Shown here: positions 25,901 to 39,700 of the stretch, piece after piece
Layout of the letters: each line of letters opens with the position of its first letter
Numbering within the stretch: position 1 is the stretch's first letter
Assembly (NCBI GenBank): GCA_013398055.1
Contig: VZRS01014158.1
Location: forward strand, 625,488-689,487
Reading direction: 5' to 3'
Origin: Ifrita kowaldi
Taxonomy: Eukaryota; Chordata; Aves; Passeriformes; Cinclosomatidae
Length of the DNA stretch: 64,000 nt
Made by a program: the position numbers and the translations under genes
The notes under the pieces: generated by a model
The model's input: only the letters and a program-made list of their open reading frames with translations
Databases searched by the model: none
What the model was told of the DNA's origin: nothing

Positions 25901-28900
25901 AACGTCCTATATCAATGTGAATTTCGCAACACACACTTTAGAAACAATGGAAGGAAATAGGTGCCCCTGGTAAACGATTTCTCTGCCCTGTTTTTAGGAT
26001 TGAACACAGTACCCTCTGAAGGTGCTTATTTTTTTTAAGGAAAGCACCTCAGCCTGAGATGCTGATTTGAGCTGTAAACAAATTATGTTTAGATCCCTAC
26101 CTTAGGGCAGTTGACTCTCACTACTAAACTAATGGGAGACTCATATGAAATTAAATTTTTAAGCTAAAGCATTTTATGGAAAAAAGCAACAAATCCTGTG
26201 TTTAAAATGATCAGTCATGAAGGATCTGCTGCATTTTCTAGTACATCAATACAGCTGATATTTGTGTTTATGCTGTTTTTAAAGCCCTTTGCTTTATTTA
26301 TAGCTTGAATTAGTCTACCTTCAACTTTTAGCTGATAGATCTCATTAAACCCTAGCCTGCTCCAGTAAGCTACTGCATAGCTTTGCTCCCATGCAGTGTA
26401 TGTGGAGATTTATCTCTTTTTAATTCACTTGTCTCAGTATCAGGTGTCTTGTCTGAATAAATCATTTACTTTCCCCTCATGGCCCATGGAGACAGATAAT
26501 GATTTATCCAGGTTGTTTGGGACATTTGTTTTCTGCTGGAGGAAAGGCATCCTGAGGTGATGACACTTTCCTTCAGTTACACAGGAGGCCTGGAAGAGGT
26601 GACTTACACTGGGTGACACTAGATCAGCTAAGATCAGATGGAATAAATTCTTCTCTGAGATGTGCTCATGACATTCCTAACCTTGGTTTCAATAAATTAA
26701 CCACACTTAGCTGCTGGAAACAGCCTTTAAAGATTTTCTTAAATGATTTTTCCCCTTCCTTCCCTCTCTTCTATAGTCTGTTATGTTATTCTCAATTGAA
26801 TTCTTCTGAGTTTCTTAACACTCTTCTCAATGAGTGGACAGATGTGGATGAGAGACCAGAAGTGGCTAGGCTCAAAGGAACATACTGTCCTGCTCCTGCT
26901 TGGGATTCCCATTTGAATTCGTAAGGATTATGACAGCACAGTGCTTTGGACAATGCCCAGTCACTCATGCCTCAGTATGATTGATTTTCTCCCATGAACC
27001 TCAAGGCCTTTCTAAATAACCACATCCCAAAACATGCTTCTCCATCCTGTGCACATGGCTTACATTCTTTGAAAGGATAAATGTTTTTAGGGGCTAAGAT
27101 AAGCTGATTTATTTTTAAATTCCAGATCTCAAGACACATAAGGCAGACACTTGGTAGAAGGGTAATACTTAATCTGTAAAATTTGACCTTAGCTGAAATT
27201 ACAGTGATGTGGCTCAGAGGAGACAGTATTTTGTAAACCATATGTTCTCCACTCATGGAATCACAGTGTAGCCACAGAAAGCAGTCATAAATTAACTGTT
27301 TGAATGCCTGACAATCTGTGATGCAGAGGAATCCTGCAGGAATTCTGCCTCGTGCTCACACATCCCTCATACGTGCAGTGGCAGGTCTTTGGAAGGAGAC
27401 CTGCATTTTCTGTGCACATAAATGTCAGTTTGGCTGGAATCTGTTCTCAGCTGAACCAGCCTGAAACTAAAGGAACATCACTGACTGTGCAGCTGCCACT
27501 CTAGGTTTACACACTTGTAACTCAGCCTGTTCTGAAATCTCAGTCAGTCTGCATCCTAATGGACTGAGTGTATAATTTACTGAAAGTTTGTCTGAAAGAG
27601 AGAAAATAAGAGAATGGGCACACAGAAAAATTTCTCCATTTCACAGATATCCTCAGAATCTTAGGAAAATGTCAGGTGCTCTTAAAGAAAGGATGCAGAG
27701 ACTAATTTGGTGTGCTTTATCCCAGATTGTCATACTGAAGATGCATGGATAATACTGGGGAATGCCTATGTACAGACAGATGTAACCTTGTGGCTCTTCA
27801 AATCCAGGCCAGAAGTTACTTGCCCATTGCTGTTGCTTGTGCTCAAAATACCAGGTCTTGCCAGGTATTTTTATTTTCTGGAATGGAGTATAAAACTAGC
27901 CCATGGTGAGAGGAAAAGATTGGAATATTTTAACCCCATACATTTTTGAGGAGGTCTCAAGTACTCCGATATCACAGGTACAAGCATTCCCATGGAAATA
28001 CATAGCAAACATCTGTCCTTAAAACTAAACTGTGTTATGCTTGAAGTATAGAAATACTGTGGGCACCTGCTCCCATTTCTGTCCCATACTATACAAGTGC
28101 TCCTGGAAATGTTTTCTCTTTATGTCCTGTTTTTATTTTATTTACTAAAGTCTTCTGATCATAATAAAGAAATATATTCACATAATTCAATATGGTAATT
28201 AAAAGACTTGCTTTCTACAAAATAATTGCCCTACATTTTTTCTTCTGGTTTATTTATTCACCTTCCCTCCACTTCTTCCCACACATAGGTCTTCTACTCA
28301 CTTTTTTTCTCCCTGAGGAGTTAGAGATGAAATCATCATCATTAAACTTTTAATTTTATTCCATATCACTCACAGCTTCAGATTTACTCCTCTGAGAATG
28401 TGTTTTATTTTAGCTATAATGGTTTGATGATGGTTACCAGAGGCTAACTTTAATAAAGGTGACTGAAGGATTTTCTAGAGAATAATTTTCTTTTGGAAAT
28501 ACTCCAAAGAACAGATCTTTACCAAGAATGTATCAAAAGGTGAATGAATTGCAACAGGAAAAAACTGCAACAATAAAACTGCCATGATAGTACCAAAAAT
28601 GTTTTATGCTGGCTATGCAGAAATACAGATATTGGTTTTATTTATTTTCATTTCAATTTGCTGTATGCTTAAATGTAGCGTGAAATATGTATTTCCTCCT
28701 ATGTAGTGTTATATATTTTCAAATTATCACAGTAAAATGATCTTAAATCAAAATAGCTTATAACAACTGTACAAATTCTTGCACTGTGCATCCAAACACG
28801 ACAAGACTGGCTCCTTTTGGAGCTGGTGCAGCAAAACACCACCCAAGCTCCAGCATGCTTTCAGGCACCTCAACCAGCTTCCCTGGAGCTTCCTGTGCTG

Positions 28901-29812
28901 TGGAGATGGCTTAGCACACACCTGAGCAATGCCCTTTCTAATTACCTTTTTTGCTCTCATTCCTTTTCACATTCCTACCTCTGGCCCCCAGCCTTTCTCT
29001 CTCCCTCCTCCCGGCCCCTCCTCTGTGTCCGCTTGATGGCTGGTGGGAGAGTGATGTGCCCCACCTCCTTTTGGGCACTGAAGAGCTGTGGGCTGCCCTC
29101 TTTCTTGCACAGGAAGCCGGCAATCCCATCTTCCAGCTCACAGCAAAAGCTCTGACAGCCACTGAACAGAGCAGAGCGTTGGGACTGCCTCCGAAACACA
29201 TTTCTTATTATATAAGGATTTGGGCTTGAGGAAATATAATGATAGCAGGTGGCTTTAATGAAAATTGTTTTGTCATGATATGGCTCAAAAGCCCTAGCTC
29301 TAGCCACCACTTGTCCCTTAATATGCTAGTACACACACCAGGAAGATTAGAGTCAATTAGCAAGCCTCAGTCACAACTGACTTGGGGAGGAACAGCCTAT
29401 CCACTCGAGACTCTTCAGATGTGTAACTAATAACAAGTTGTCAGCTTACATTAATTTTTACACATCTTGGCTACATCAGAGATATACAGGCAAAATCTAG
29501 TGCTCAGAGGAATGACATGGAGTTGAGGACTCCACAGGGAACTTAATCAGTGCACACATATTGATCACAAATAGTTTTTTTCATTGTGATGAGATTTCTC
29601 TCCTTGTGTAACTCTTTTAGAATAATGTGTAGGAGAAAAGATAATAGAATGGAAATTGCATCTGCAAAATACAAGAGGCAGTTGGAATATTTTGTGAAAT
29701 GCTGCTCAGTGAAGCAAAACATCTCTCACAGTACGAGTTCTCTGTCTGAAAGATGCATCCAATATGCATAAATGTAGGTGACTTTCAGCCTCAGGAACAT
29801 GGATTGTCATAT
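22975..29812. other. Intergenic DNA without recognised genes
   Basis: About 6.8 kb, AT-rich (notably 23570-23620). The segment 28800-29200 is GC-richer with a C/T-rich run near 28960-29030 and several overlapping open frames, but no repeat or protein family was recognised. Confidence 0.5.
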
Positions 29813-30160
29813 AATTACAAAACCATTGAATGGCCTGAGTTAGAAGGGACCTTAAAGATCATCTAGTTCCAACCTCCCTACCACAGCCAGCAACACCTTT
29901 TACTAGACCAGGTTGTGCAGAGGCCCACCCAACCTGGCCTTGAACACTTCCAGGGAGGGGGCATCCGCAGCTTCTTTGGGCAACCTGTTTCAGTGTCTAA
30001 CCACCCTCACAGTAAAGAGTTTTTCCCTAATATCTAATCCAAATCTACTCTCAGTTTGAAGCCATTCCCCCTTGTCCTGTCACTCCATGCTCTTGTGAAA
30101 GGTCTCTCTCCATCCATCTCACAGGCTCCCTTTGGGTACTGTAAGGCCACAATTAGGATT
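29813..30160 (-). mobile_element. Well-preserved CR1 LINE 3' end
   Basis: The best preserved CR1 3' end in the window, on the minus strand. In plus-strand reading it starts with the antisense terminus near 'gaatggcctgagttagaagg' (29828), continues through 'cttaaagatcatctagttcc' (29851), 'acctggccttgaacacttcc' (29932), 'cagtaaagagtttttcccta' (30011) and 'aagccattccccc' (30059), and fades after 'gtactgtaaggccac' (30136). It is 5'-truncated at about 350 bases, as is usual for CR1, and non-coding. Lower divergence suggests it is younger than the copies at 6.7 and 32.6 kb. Confidence 0.92.
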
Positions 30161-32604
30161 ACTTATGAAGGGCTGAGTCTGATCTCAGTTAAACCTGCAT
30201 GGCCTGAAATGAATTGATTTGACTTTACTCATGCAAATGGGATCCATGACTGGCATCATGTTTAACCTAAGGAAACTGTTGCCCTTTTCTGCAACAGCAT
30301 CATATTCTCAAAAGAAATTGTTAAACCTGATTATTAGAAAAGAAAAAATTCTTTACAAAATGTACAGAAAATTGAAAGTTTATCTAGAGCCAAACCTCCC
30401 AGACATCTACCTGACACCAGGAAGCAGCTATTCCAGATCTCTGTTTTTACACCTGGGGTAAGAAGATATGCAGCAGGGGCTGCACACAGAAAACACTGAG
30501 GCAGAGTCCCCTTGCATCTGTGGAACATCAAGGCATAGGTGAACTCAGTAACTTTGCCTGAAGACACACAGATAATCTCAAGATACAGGATACTCTCAGT
30601 ATAAAGGCTCATTTCTTGCTTAAAATACAGTTAGTTCCAGTGTGAATCAAAAGAGAAGCCTAGACCAAAGTACTGTCCACTTAGCGGGCACCATTTTGTG
30701 CTCTCCAGAGTTGACTTTTATCATCTACAGTTCTCCCACACAGCTCCCTGCAAAGGTATCTGAGAGTCTCACAAGTGCTAAGTGTCCATAACCTAAAGGA
30801 TGGGAAACATCATGTTACATAAAAAGAAATTGTTCAGCTAAACACTGTTAAAACTTATTTATTTTTATTCTGTCAAGTACATGAAATAAATTATTTAGGA
30901 GCCCAGTCTCATGCTTCTGATGGCTGAATGTGTCCAGAATACTGCAGTTTAATAGGAAAAAAATAATGTGGGAAATCCAAAATTTCTCAGTCAGATTTCA
31001 TACTTGGGGTAAAAATTAAGAAAGATGTTACTAGTTGCACAAAGTTCCATCTTGTTGTTGCTTTGCTGTTGGGATCTCAAAAGGTTACTGACTATATTAA
31101 AGGCCCCAATTCTACTCTCAATCTAGTTTATTGTAATTTTATTAAGTTTAATAATTTATTCTGATGCTCTGATGCAACCGTCTGAAAGAGCACAATCAAG
31201 CCTAAATCTGTATGAGGCTAACATATACCTTGTATTCTTTAAGAGCTCCCACTTTAAAAAGAAATGTGCCAATCAGTTTTTAATAAAATCTCATTATTTT
31301 AATAAAACAACAGTTTTTTAAGATGTGTTTAACATCACAAGCTTGTTCAGACTCTAATTCTGGTTTTGTTAAGATATAATCAGCAAAATATATTTTCACT
31401 GGGTCTGAATACTTATATATTCCATTTATTAATGATATTTTAGTATCTTCCTTTTTTTCCTAAAGAAGTTAGGAAAGTAGGAAGTTAGGAAGTATCATTA
31501 AAAAAACAGGCAGAAAATGTAGTAAGGAGAAACTGTAGTGAAGTGACTTTGCCTTGCTCACTCAGCTGATTAATGTTTCCTTTTAGAGGATGTGCTACTG
31601 GAAATGTGTGAGGATTGCCTATTGCCTACCATTTGGGGATGAAGTATTTTACCACCTGAAATATTGCCTACCTGTAACACCATTAAATAACAGACAGTCA
31701 AATGAGATGTATAAGACACAGAGAAGGCAACCCTACCTTTGAAAAGATGGCATTGTCTTTCAAAACTTGTTACACTCTCACAAATTCAAGGGAGCGGGGA
31801 GGAGTAATTTAGTTCCATTTTGGGGCACTCTGCAGTGACAGGCCCACATTTGGAGAGGGGAAACAGACCTCTCTCATTTTCAGAAGTCCCACCCAGACTG
31901 TACAGTTCCCTCCTGCTGAGTCATAGTAAATCCTGCCAGCAATCCCACTGACCACGTCTCTCTTTCATGCTGGACTGTGTTTACTGCAAAGCAAACTTTA
32001 GCCTACAAGCTCCCAAGAATGTATCTCTGTACTCCAAGGCCGAGTTAAACCTGCCTGCACTGATAGAAACTGTGGAACAGAAAGACTCATCTTGAATGAT
32101 CTGCTAAGGCAATATTGTGGTCCAGTGACCTGGAAATGTTTGAAAAGTGAGTCCAAATGACACTCAGGAGCTGCTTCAAAAGAAATAGCATGGCCCAGGA
32201 ATTTCCCAACAAGCTCACGTTTAGTGTGAGGCAGTATCAGGAAAAAATTACATTCAGTTCTGCAATGGAGTGGCCACAGTTTGTCCCCCAACAAATTAAT
32301 CAGTCATCCTGTGTATGACATTTATTTCACAGGTACTGTTGAGAAAGAGCAGATTTCAGAATTACTATTTGTATAAACTTTAGGAGCAAAGTCAAAACAA
32401 ACTTCTGGGGAAAATGACTGCTTGCTTTCTGCTGAAGTTTCCCAAGGAAAATGAAGCACGCATGAACAATTTCAATTTCAGAACACTTTGAATGAAAGAG
32501 TTTGTATGTAATCCCAGACAACCTTCGGTAACCTGCATTCAGGGCAGAAAACATGTAATGCAAGGCATGGGGCAAAGGGGACCTAAACGAGCACTGCCAA
32601 TGTG
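30161..32604. other. Intergenic DNA without recognised features
   Basis: AT-rich. A short direct-repeat cluster of a 'aagttaggaa' unit lies at about 31465-31493. No gene or repeat family was recognised. Confidence 0.5.
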
Positions 32605-32860
32605 ATACTACAGGCCTGGAAAGGACCTTGCAGCTCTCCTAGTGCAATACCCTACACTGAAGACAGACCAAAGATGCCTGTAACTTTCACAGAAGCTGTG
32701 TGCCTAACTTGTTTTTAAAAATCCTCTAGCAAAAGAAGGAAAGAAAAAGCTGCAGTAGTGTCAGTCAATAGTCTCCCCCATTGTTTCACTGTCCTTGTGG
32801 CCAAAAGGCTGTTCTTATTACTCAGCCAAGGCCAGTTAACTTGTCAGCAGTGAACACGGT
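32605..32860 (-). mobile_element. Ancient CR1 3'-end remnant
   Basis: Strongly diverged CR1 3' untranslated region on the minus strand. Recognisable antisense phrases are 'gcctggaaaggaccttgc' (32613), 'acactgaagacagaccaaag' (32653), and 'tgtgcctaacttgtttttaa' (32698), in the CR1 order. It resembles older CR1 lineages better known from turtles and crocodilians than the young avian copies. Edges are approximate. Confidence 0.6.
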
Positions 32861-32924
32861 CAATACAATCCGTTCTTGTCAAATCTGTCAGCTGTTTTTA
32901 CCATTTTAATATGCTCCAGGCACT

Positions 32925-33765
32925 TATGAATTGATTACCTAACGACCTGTTCCAGAATAATTCCAGGAACTGTTGTTGCACTGCATAATCTATAATTCCC
33001 TCTTTGTGCTTGGGGTTGTTTTTTTTTTTAAAGGTAGGTATTGCATTTGGTTTTCTTGCATGGGATCTGCCCATCTTCTGTGAGTTTTCAAAGATAATAG
33101 CACATTTCAGAGATTTTTTCATATTTCTTTAAGGAGTGAAGTTGAATGTCATCAGGACCTGATGGCTTCAATTACACTTACCTTATCCAGACATTTTTTC
33201 AGTTAATTTATCCCTATTCTGGTCATGCTCCTATTTTCACATTTAATGTAGTTAAGTATCTGATCGGAAATTAATCTTTTTATGTGAAGACAGTGAACAC
33301 TCCAGTACTCTGTGAACTGTGTGTTAGGTTATGAACCTTTACTTTGCCCTTCTTTTGCTTCTCGTGTACTTACTTTACCTTGCATAACATTGCTACCTTT
33401 ATGTTCCAAAACAATGTTAGCATCTTACCCCCTGAACTTTCGCCATTCCTATTAAACTCATATCTAATTATGTTTCTTATTTCTACTTTTTGTATGACTC
33501 CTTTTGATTTTAGGTTCTTAGGAAGGTCTTGATGCAGTTGCAATGCACTTTGCTCCTAATATTTTAAGTTATCTCCTGTTAGTTTATCACTGTTCATTTG
33601 ATGCAGCCCCTTCCACCATTCCTGATGTGCTTTATCTCTTAGATTAAGTGTTTCAGAAACTCAAGTCACACTTCTTTTTACTGATCTCTAGGCTTCTCTC
33701 ATTGTGCTTTCTTCTAAAATTTAGCTCACTTCTAGCTTTAACAATCTCACTGAAGTGGTGATTGC
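32925..33765 (-). mobile_element. Ancient CR1-like ORF2 remnant (antisense)
   Basis: A long eroded piece of LINE coding sequence on the minus strand, from the linker and start of the reverse-transcriptase region of CR1 ORF2. In plus-strand reading the landmarks are 'ctataattccctctttgtgc' (32990), 'gagttttcaaagataatagc' (33081), 'aatgtcatcaggacctgatg' (33146), 'gttaagtatctgatcgg' (33251), 'tttttatgtgaagaca' (33276) and 'cttcttttgcttctcgtgta' (33350). These follow CR1 order. The right half, beyond about 33400, is less certain. Frames are fully broken. With the 3'-end remnant just to the left, it may be one old element that has lost most of its reverse transcriptase. Confidence 0.55.
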
Positions 33766-36700
33766 TGGTATGTGGGTGAAAAAATTAGAGGGTTTTGTTA
33801 CTGAGATTCTTAAATTGGAAACAATGATAGAACACTGAAGTGCCTTTATGCTTCAACTGTGAAACTTAAAACTGCTCACAGACACAGTATATTTATATAT
33901 ATTGTCCATGTAAAAATTACTGACAATCTCAGAGGATTTCTGAAACATTCAAGAAACCCTGCTTTGAATATCAAAAGTAAATTTTAAATTCTGTCATAAA
34001 TTGATATGTCTTACGTTGTCATATCATACCTGGATATTATTCACCTCTGCAGGGACTCCTCAGGGGTAAAAGGTCTCCTTGCACCTCTTGACATGTGCAC
34101 ATCACAGCCTCATCGTGGTTATGAGTAACGCCCATGAGGCAGAGAGAGAATGAAATAAAGGAAAAAGAGGTTGCATAGGGACAGTGTAGTTAAGTCTGGC
34201 TTATACTCATGAATTCATGTAGAAACTAAACAAAAGCAAAACGTAAAGAAACCTCCAGAAAAACTTCCAGATGCTGCTATTATTCAAATAAGGGAGTGCA
34301 GTTGACAGAAAGCAAAGCCTACACTCTAGTTGTGTCAGCGGATTAATGTCAGGAATATGCTAGTGCTACTCCATGGAGCAGGCAGTGATGACAACTTTTC
34401 TCAGCAATAAGAGGCTTCAAAAATCCATACAGCCAAAATCAGCATTTCTCTGGCAGCTGGAAAGGTCAGCTGGCATCCAATCATCACTGATCAGTAAGGC
34501 TCCTTTCTGGCTACTACAGCACACAGCTCAACTTCACGGACGGGCTTCATATGTCAGTTTTTGGAGAGTCTTTCAGTGTGAATATCACAGAAAAGCACTT
34601 GTCACAACTAAGAGCATGGCCTTTTGAAAGGATTCAGAGAGCTAGACTTAAATGGTCCATTACGGCAACATTCCTGCAGCCTAATGTATACTCAAGGACA
34701 TTAGTCTTCCATTTTCCTGTGTGGTCAGCGCAGAGAGAAAGGCTTTCTGAAGCTCCAAACTTGTCTTCTGGAGGAAAAGATCTCTCTTCAACCTAAGCAG
34801 ATGGCAGCAGGCTACAGTATGGGAGTTCTCCTGTTAAAATGCAATAGTCATAGCAAGAATGTCATGATCTCTTTGAAAACACAGACACTGTATGCCTGTG
34901 AACATAATTGCTCCTTGAAGTACAACGCATGCTTACTGCCCTTCACAGAAACATTCAAAAAGCATCCAAGGTGTGGAAAGATCCTAACATACTATAGGCT
35001 ACTGTAATGCTTCCTGTCCCCAGAAATCAAAATGTTTTGCAGCTACTAATGAACTAAGCTCCACAAAGATGCTCAGAGTCAGATTTTAAAGCAGATATTA
35101 CCAAAATACCATTAACACAGTATTCCACAGTGGTTATCAGTAATCATGAACAGTAGCTTACAGCTTCCTAGACATACATTAAGCTCCTTTTTAAAGTCCT
35201 ATAAGCCTGGTCAAATTCCTCTCATATGCTCTGGGAAAGAGAAGCACTCCGTATCAGAAAGACAAGGCTAATCCTACTTTGCTCTATATGAGTGTATTGG
35301 AATACCTGAAATGTGACATCTGTACATTCTGTTGACAGCATGCAGTTGGTCTAGAAGAGCTGTGTTTCTTCTGCCCTCCATGACAACACAGTTTCCCATA
35401 CTGGCTGTTCAGGAAACCATATAGAACAACTGTCATCTTTTATATTTAGTCTCCAGAGACACACATGCATTTTCCCCTCTTACTGTGTCAGTTCTCCTCC
35501 TCCCACTACAACGGTGAAATATTAATTGGCAAAGCTGACAGCAGTACACATACCCTGTTGCAAATAGGGTATTCTTTTAAAGAAGAAAACGTTACATTCT
35601 GTCTTAAGGGCACAATTAAGTTAGTTACTTCATTTTCTGCAGAGGAAAAATAAAAATCCTAAATGCTCCTACTTCAATGACAGTATTTCAGCATCTTCCA
35701 AGTGATGGCTTGGAGACAGTAAGGGAATTATTCAAAACCACAAAAACTTACAGAAATTTCCAGGTCACTAGTTCTCTGCCACTCTTAGAAATCCATGCAG
35801 TTATCCACTGCCTCTTAGGGAAATCATGGATTAATATTAACATGGTCTACCTACTGTGAGCAATGTGGCTTGAACTCATGATATGATGACAATTAAAGAT
35901 AACCAGAAAGTACTTTTCTGTCCACGTGTAAGGTCTTATTTCTGGGATGAATGATCTGCACCTGCCTTATTAAGACAACAGTTCTCTATGCAGGAGAAAA
36001 TTACTAAGACAGTATGAAAATTTAATATATTTTCAAAAGCCTGAGCCCCTACCAAGGTTCAGGTACTGCTTTTGTTTCTCACTTTTGACTTCTGTACATT
36101 ATTTTCCCACCTTTAACTCAAAGGGTAGTATCCTTCTTCTGGCAAAATTTTCCCACTGCAATGTTTCTATTTTTAAAAAATTGCAGCCTGTGCTCTCCAC
36201 AAAAGAAGCTCATTGCTTCTGGGCAGCAAGAAAACAACACTCCTCTGAGGCCTAGTCTTCACTCTGCCTTTGAGCAGTTTTGATAAGAAAGAGGGGCCCC
36301 CTGACACATGTCATCGCTGTGAAATGCACCCTGCATAATACAGCAGGTGATATAGCCACACAGATAATGAAAGCTAGTGTAGTCCTCAATTCCTTGTAGC
36401 AGATGAGCATAAATTTTACAAGTTATGCCTTACTGAGCAGAATCTGTAGGAGAGCTGCAGGAAATGTCTCCATAACTCTTGACTTATTGCCAGTGCCATG
36501 GTATCTTGTATAGGCCTAATTGGATACTGTTGTGCATACTGGATAGGGTACTGGTATTTTTGAAGAATATGAAAGTGACAAAATAATGACAGAATAGCTT
36601 TATAACATGTTTATGCATCATAATGATGAGAATTTTAAAACTTCCTTCTATCACTTTTCTTTATTATGAAGCAATTATAAATCACCATGAATGTGCCAAG

Positions 36701-39700
36701 TACACAGCACACTGATTCTTCTGGCATACTTTCCAACAATTTCTCCCTGCTGAATATAAAAGGAGCAGGGTCTGGCCGTGCTGGAGAGCTAGCCATGTGC
36801 ATTCTTATCACTCCCAGGCACTTAGATGAGGTGACAGGCACGTGACTGAGTTGGGAATTCATCACAAGCAGTCCAGCAAACAGCAGTTTGCCACAGCAAT
36901 TTTCCACACGGAGCACCAATGAGAATTAGTTTTCTTTAATACAAAATTTTAATGCCAAGAGCCACACTGCTAACTCTATAATAAAATTCGTGGTGAATAA
37001 CTGATGAGAATGTATCTTCCACACTCTTACAAGTGTTTTCCTTGCTACGTGAAGGGAAGAAGTGTGTTTTCACAACTGATATGAAGCAGGTGCTGTCGGA
37101 AACCCTCTGACTCTGCAATAGGTGTGAATTACTAGGTAGGACTGCTAAAAGACAAAACATTACAGCATTAAAGGACAAAAATGACTGTTTTTAGTAAATG
37201 CAGGGATTTCTGACATCCTACTGTATTTTTTTAATCTGTAATGGGAAGGAAATTTTAGAAAAATTATATGCTACAAATGTAGCAACAACAATAACAGCAT
37301 GTCTAAATATATTTTTAAAATGTGAAATGATATACAGGAAAGCACACTCAACAAATTGGCTTATGTCTACAGAATATATGGATCACAGAGACCATTCACT
37401 GCAACATGATCATTTTGTTTAAATTTATGGGCGGATTATCCATGCTTGAAAATAAAAAGGGGAGAGGATACACATGCATTGGAAAATAGTTGCATTATCA
37501 TTTTATGGAAAAAAAGGGAAAGAGAAGAGAGAAAACAAAATTCTTTCATACCTAAATTACAGATCAGCTGATAGAGTTGCAGCAACAAATTTCGTTCACT
37601 TGCATTCATGAAAGTAGTTTAAAAAATAAGATTTGAAATTATTTCAGGCAATAGCTCAAATATATTAACTTTTGCTTAGCACAACAAGGTCAGAGAAGCA
37701 GGTATACCCTGCTTTCTTTTCTGCTCTTTTGCAAAACACCTCCTTCAACAGGATCCAGCCTTGACTTACATATCTGAGTGGTGAAAAGCTTTGTTTCCCT
37801 TCCACCAGTGTTTTTACAGGCAGTGGTGGACTGCCTGGAAAAAGGCTCAAGATTTTGTTTGTTCTAAATACTCACGTAAAAAAAATATATATAACAAATC
37901 TAGTGGCTCTCTAGTTCTGGTGTCAGGTAAAAAGAGCAAAGAGGACAAAAGTCGGATGTTGCCTGGTCTGAGGCTCTATCTAGCGCTATAAACCCTTGCT
38001 CCAAAGGCAAAAGGCTAATTGAGCTGCTCCAGGCAACAGCAGTGCTTATCAGAGCTAATTTATTTTGTGGTCTGTTATTGCTGACATCACCTCAGCTACC
38101 AGGGAAAGTGCTAGAAATCCTTTTGTTTCTGTGAAAGGACATTTTTCTTAAGCAAAGGCAGCACTTGCTGAGGCTCTCACATATTAGAGTCTCCACCCCC
38201 TCTATAGAGGGTGTCTAAAATTTGTTTGGATTTGATGAGCACTTTGATTTTAGGACCATTAACCCTTGAGGAGAGAAATTGGCAGTGTAGCAGTTTATGC
38301 AGCTCTCAAACAAACATGTTCACTCCCCCTCAACCACTCTTTCCCTCTCCTGAGGTCCCTATCAGGAATATATGCTGTAGCAGCCTATTACGTTCCACGC
38401 ATAGTTCAAAAGTGCAAATAAAAGCACTGAATTCAAAATGGGATGTGTGGTAAGGCCTTAATAGGGATTGCAATTGAGTTTGTTAAGTTAATCTCATTGA
38501 AGAAAACATCTTCCCGATTGTCTAGGAAAAGTCTGTAGAATGCAATTTGGCTCGAGCTTGCCTAGGAAATGCAGCTGACCCCTGGCTGCCACGAGAAATA
38601 TTGATATAGACTGGACAGCCTTTCTATATACCAGAGTTACTTTATGCTAACGGAGTTGTTTCACATCACTGACGGTTTCTATATCAATTTAGTTAAATTG
38701 ATGCAAGAAGTTGCAGGAATAGTCTTTCTCCTTTAAAAAAACCTAAAATATGCCATTTTGAATTATTCAAATGAGAGAAAATATCAGTTAAATTAAAACA
38801 ACCCACAGGTTTATTCCTGAATAATCTCATGTTTGATCAAAGAATACTTAAATCCACAACTAACTTCTCCTGACATCTCGGTGATGTCGAGCTGATTATA
38901 TCATTCTTGACCCTCTTTGCCTTCCCTACTAAATATAGACTTCATTAGGAGAACTAAATGAGAAAACATTATTCAAGTTAATTATGTTATTCTGCAAAGG
39001 AAAGGAAAATAGACTCATACAAGGCAAAGAATCTACCTAAGAAAATCAGAACATAAACTGGTAATTCACAAGAAAAATACTTTCTCCATTGCATCTGTTT
39101 AGTTCTTTAATGTTAATATTAGAAATTTCTTTTAAGTAAGGAAGAGATGTATGGTCCTTTTATCTATGACATGACCTCTTCAGCAAATTTGGGATGCCCC
39201 TTGTTCAGAAACAACTATTAATAGTACTCTTAAGCTTTAATTTCTGTATGGATCATTTTCATAGCTTTATTACTGTCAGAAGTCTGTTCACATACAGCAC
39301 CTACAAAACACCCATGAAATCCGTATTTAGGTAATAAGTGCTTGGTGGTTTTTTTTATTTTTAACATGTACCCACTGAAGACAAGAGCTAAGATATTAGC
39401 CTTCTTTTAAAATATCAAGTGAACTTTGGATCAAACTACTTCTTGCCCTTATCTACCTCAACCTCAAATTTCTCCTTTTATTCATATCTGAGCCCTACTG
39501 GACAAATGGAAAAAGAGTAACAGGGGAAAAAAAAAATCCTTAAATATGCATTCTCTTTCTCTATATATTTAATGATTCAAGTACTATTTACCAGAAAGGG
39601 CAAAAAGAAAGTAAAATCTAAATTGCTAAATCTGTAAATCGAATGTATATCCTGAGCTCCCACTTACCAATGCCAGCTCTCACGATTTAGAAGCCACTTG

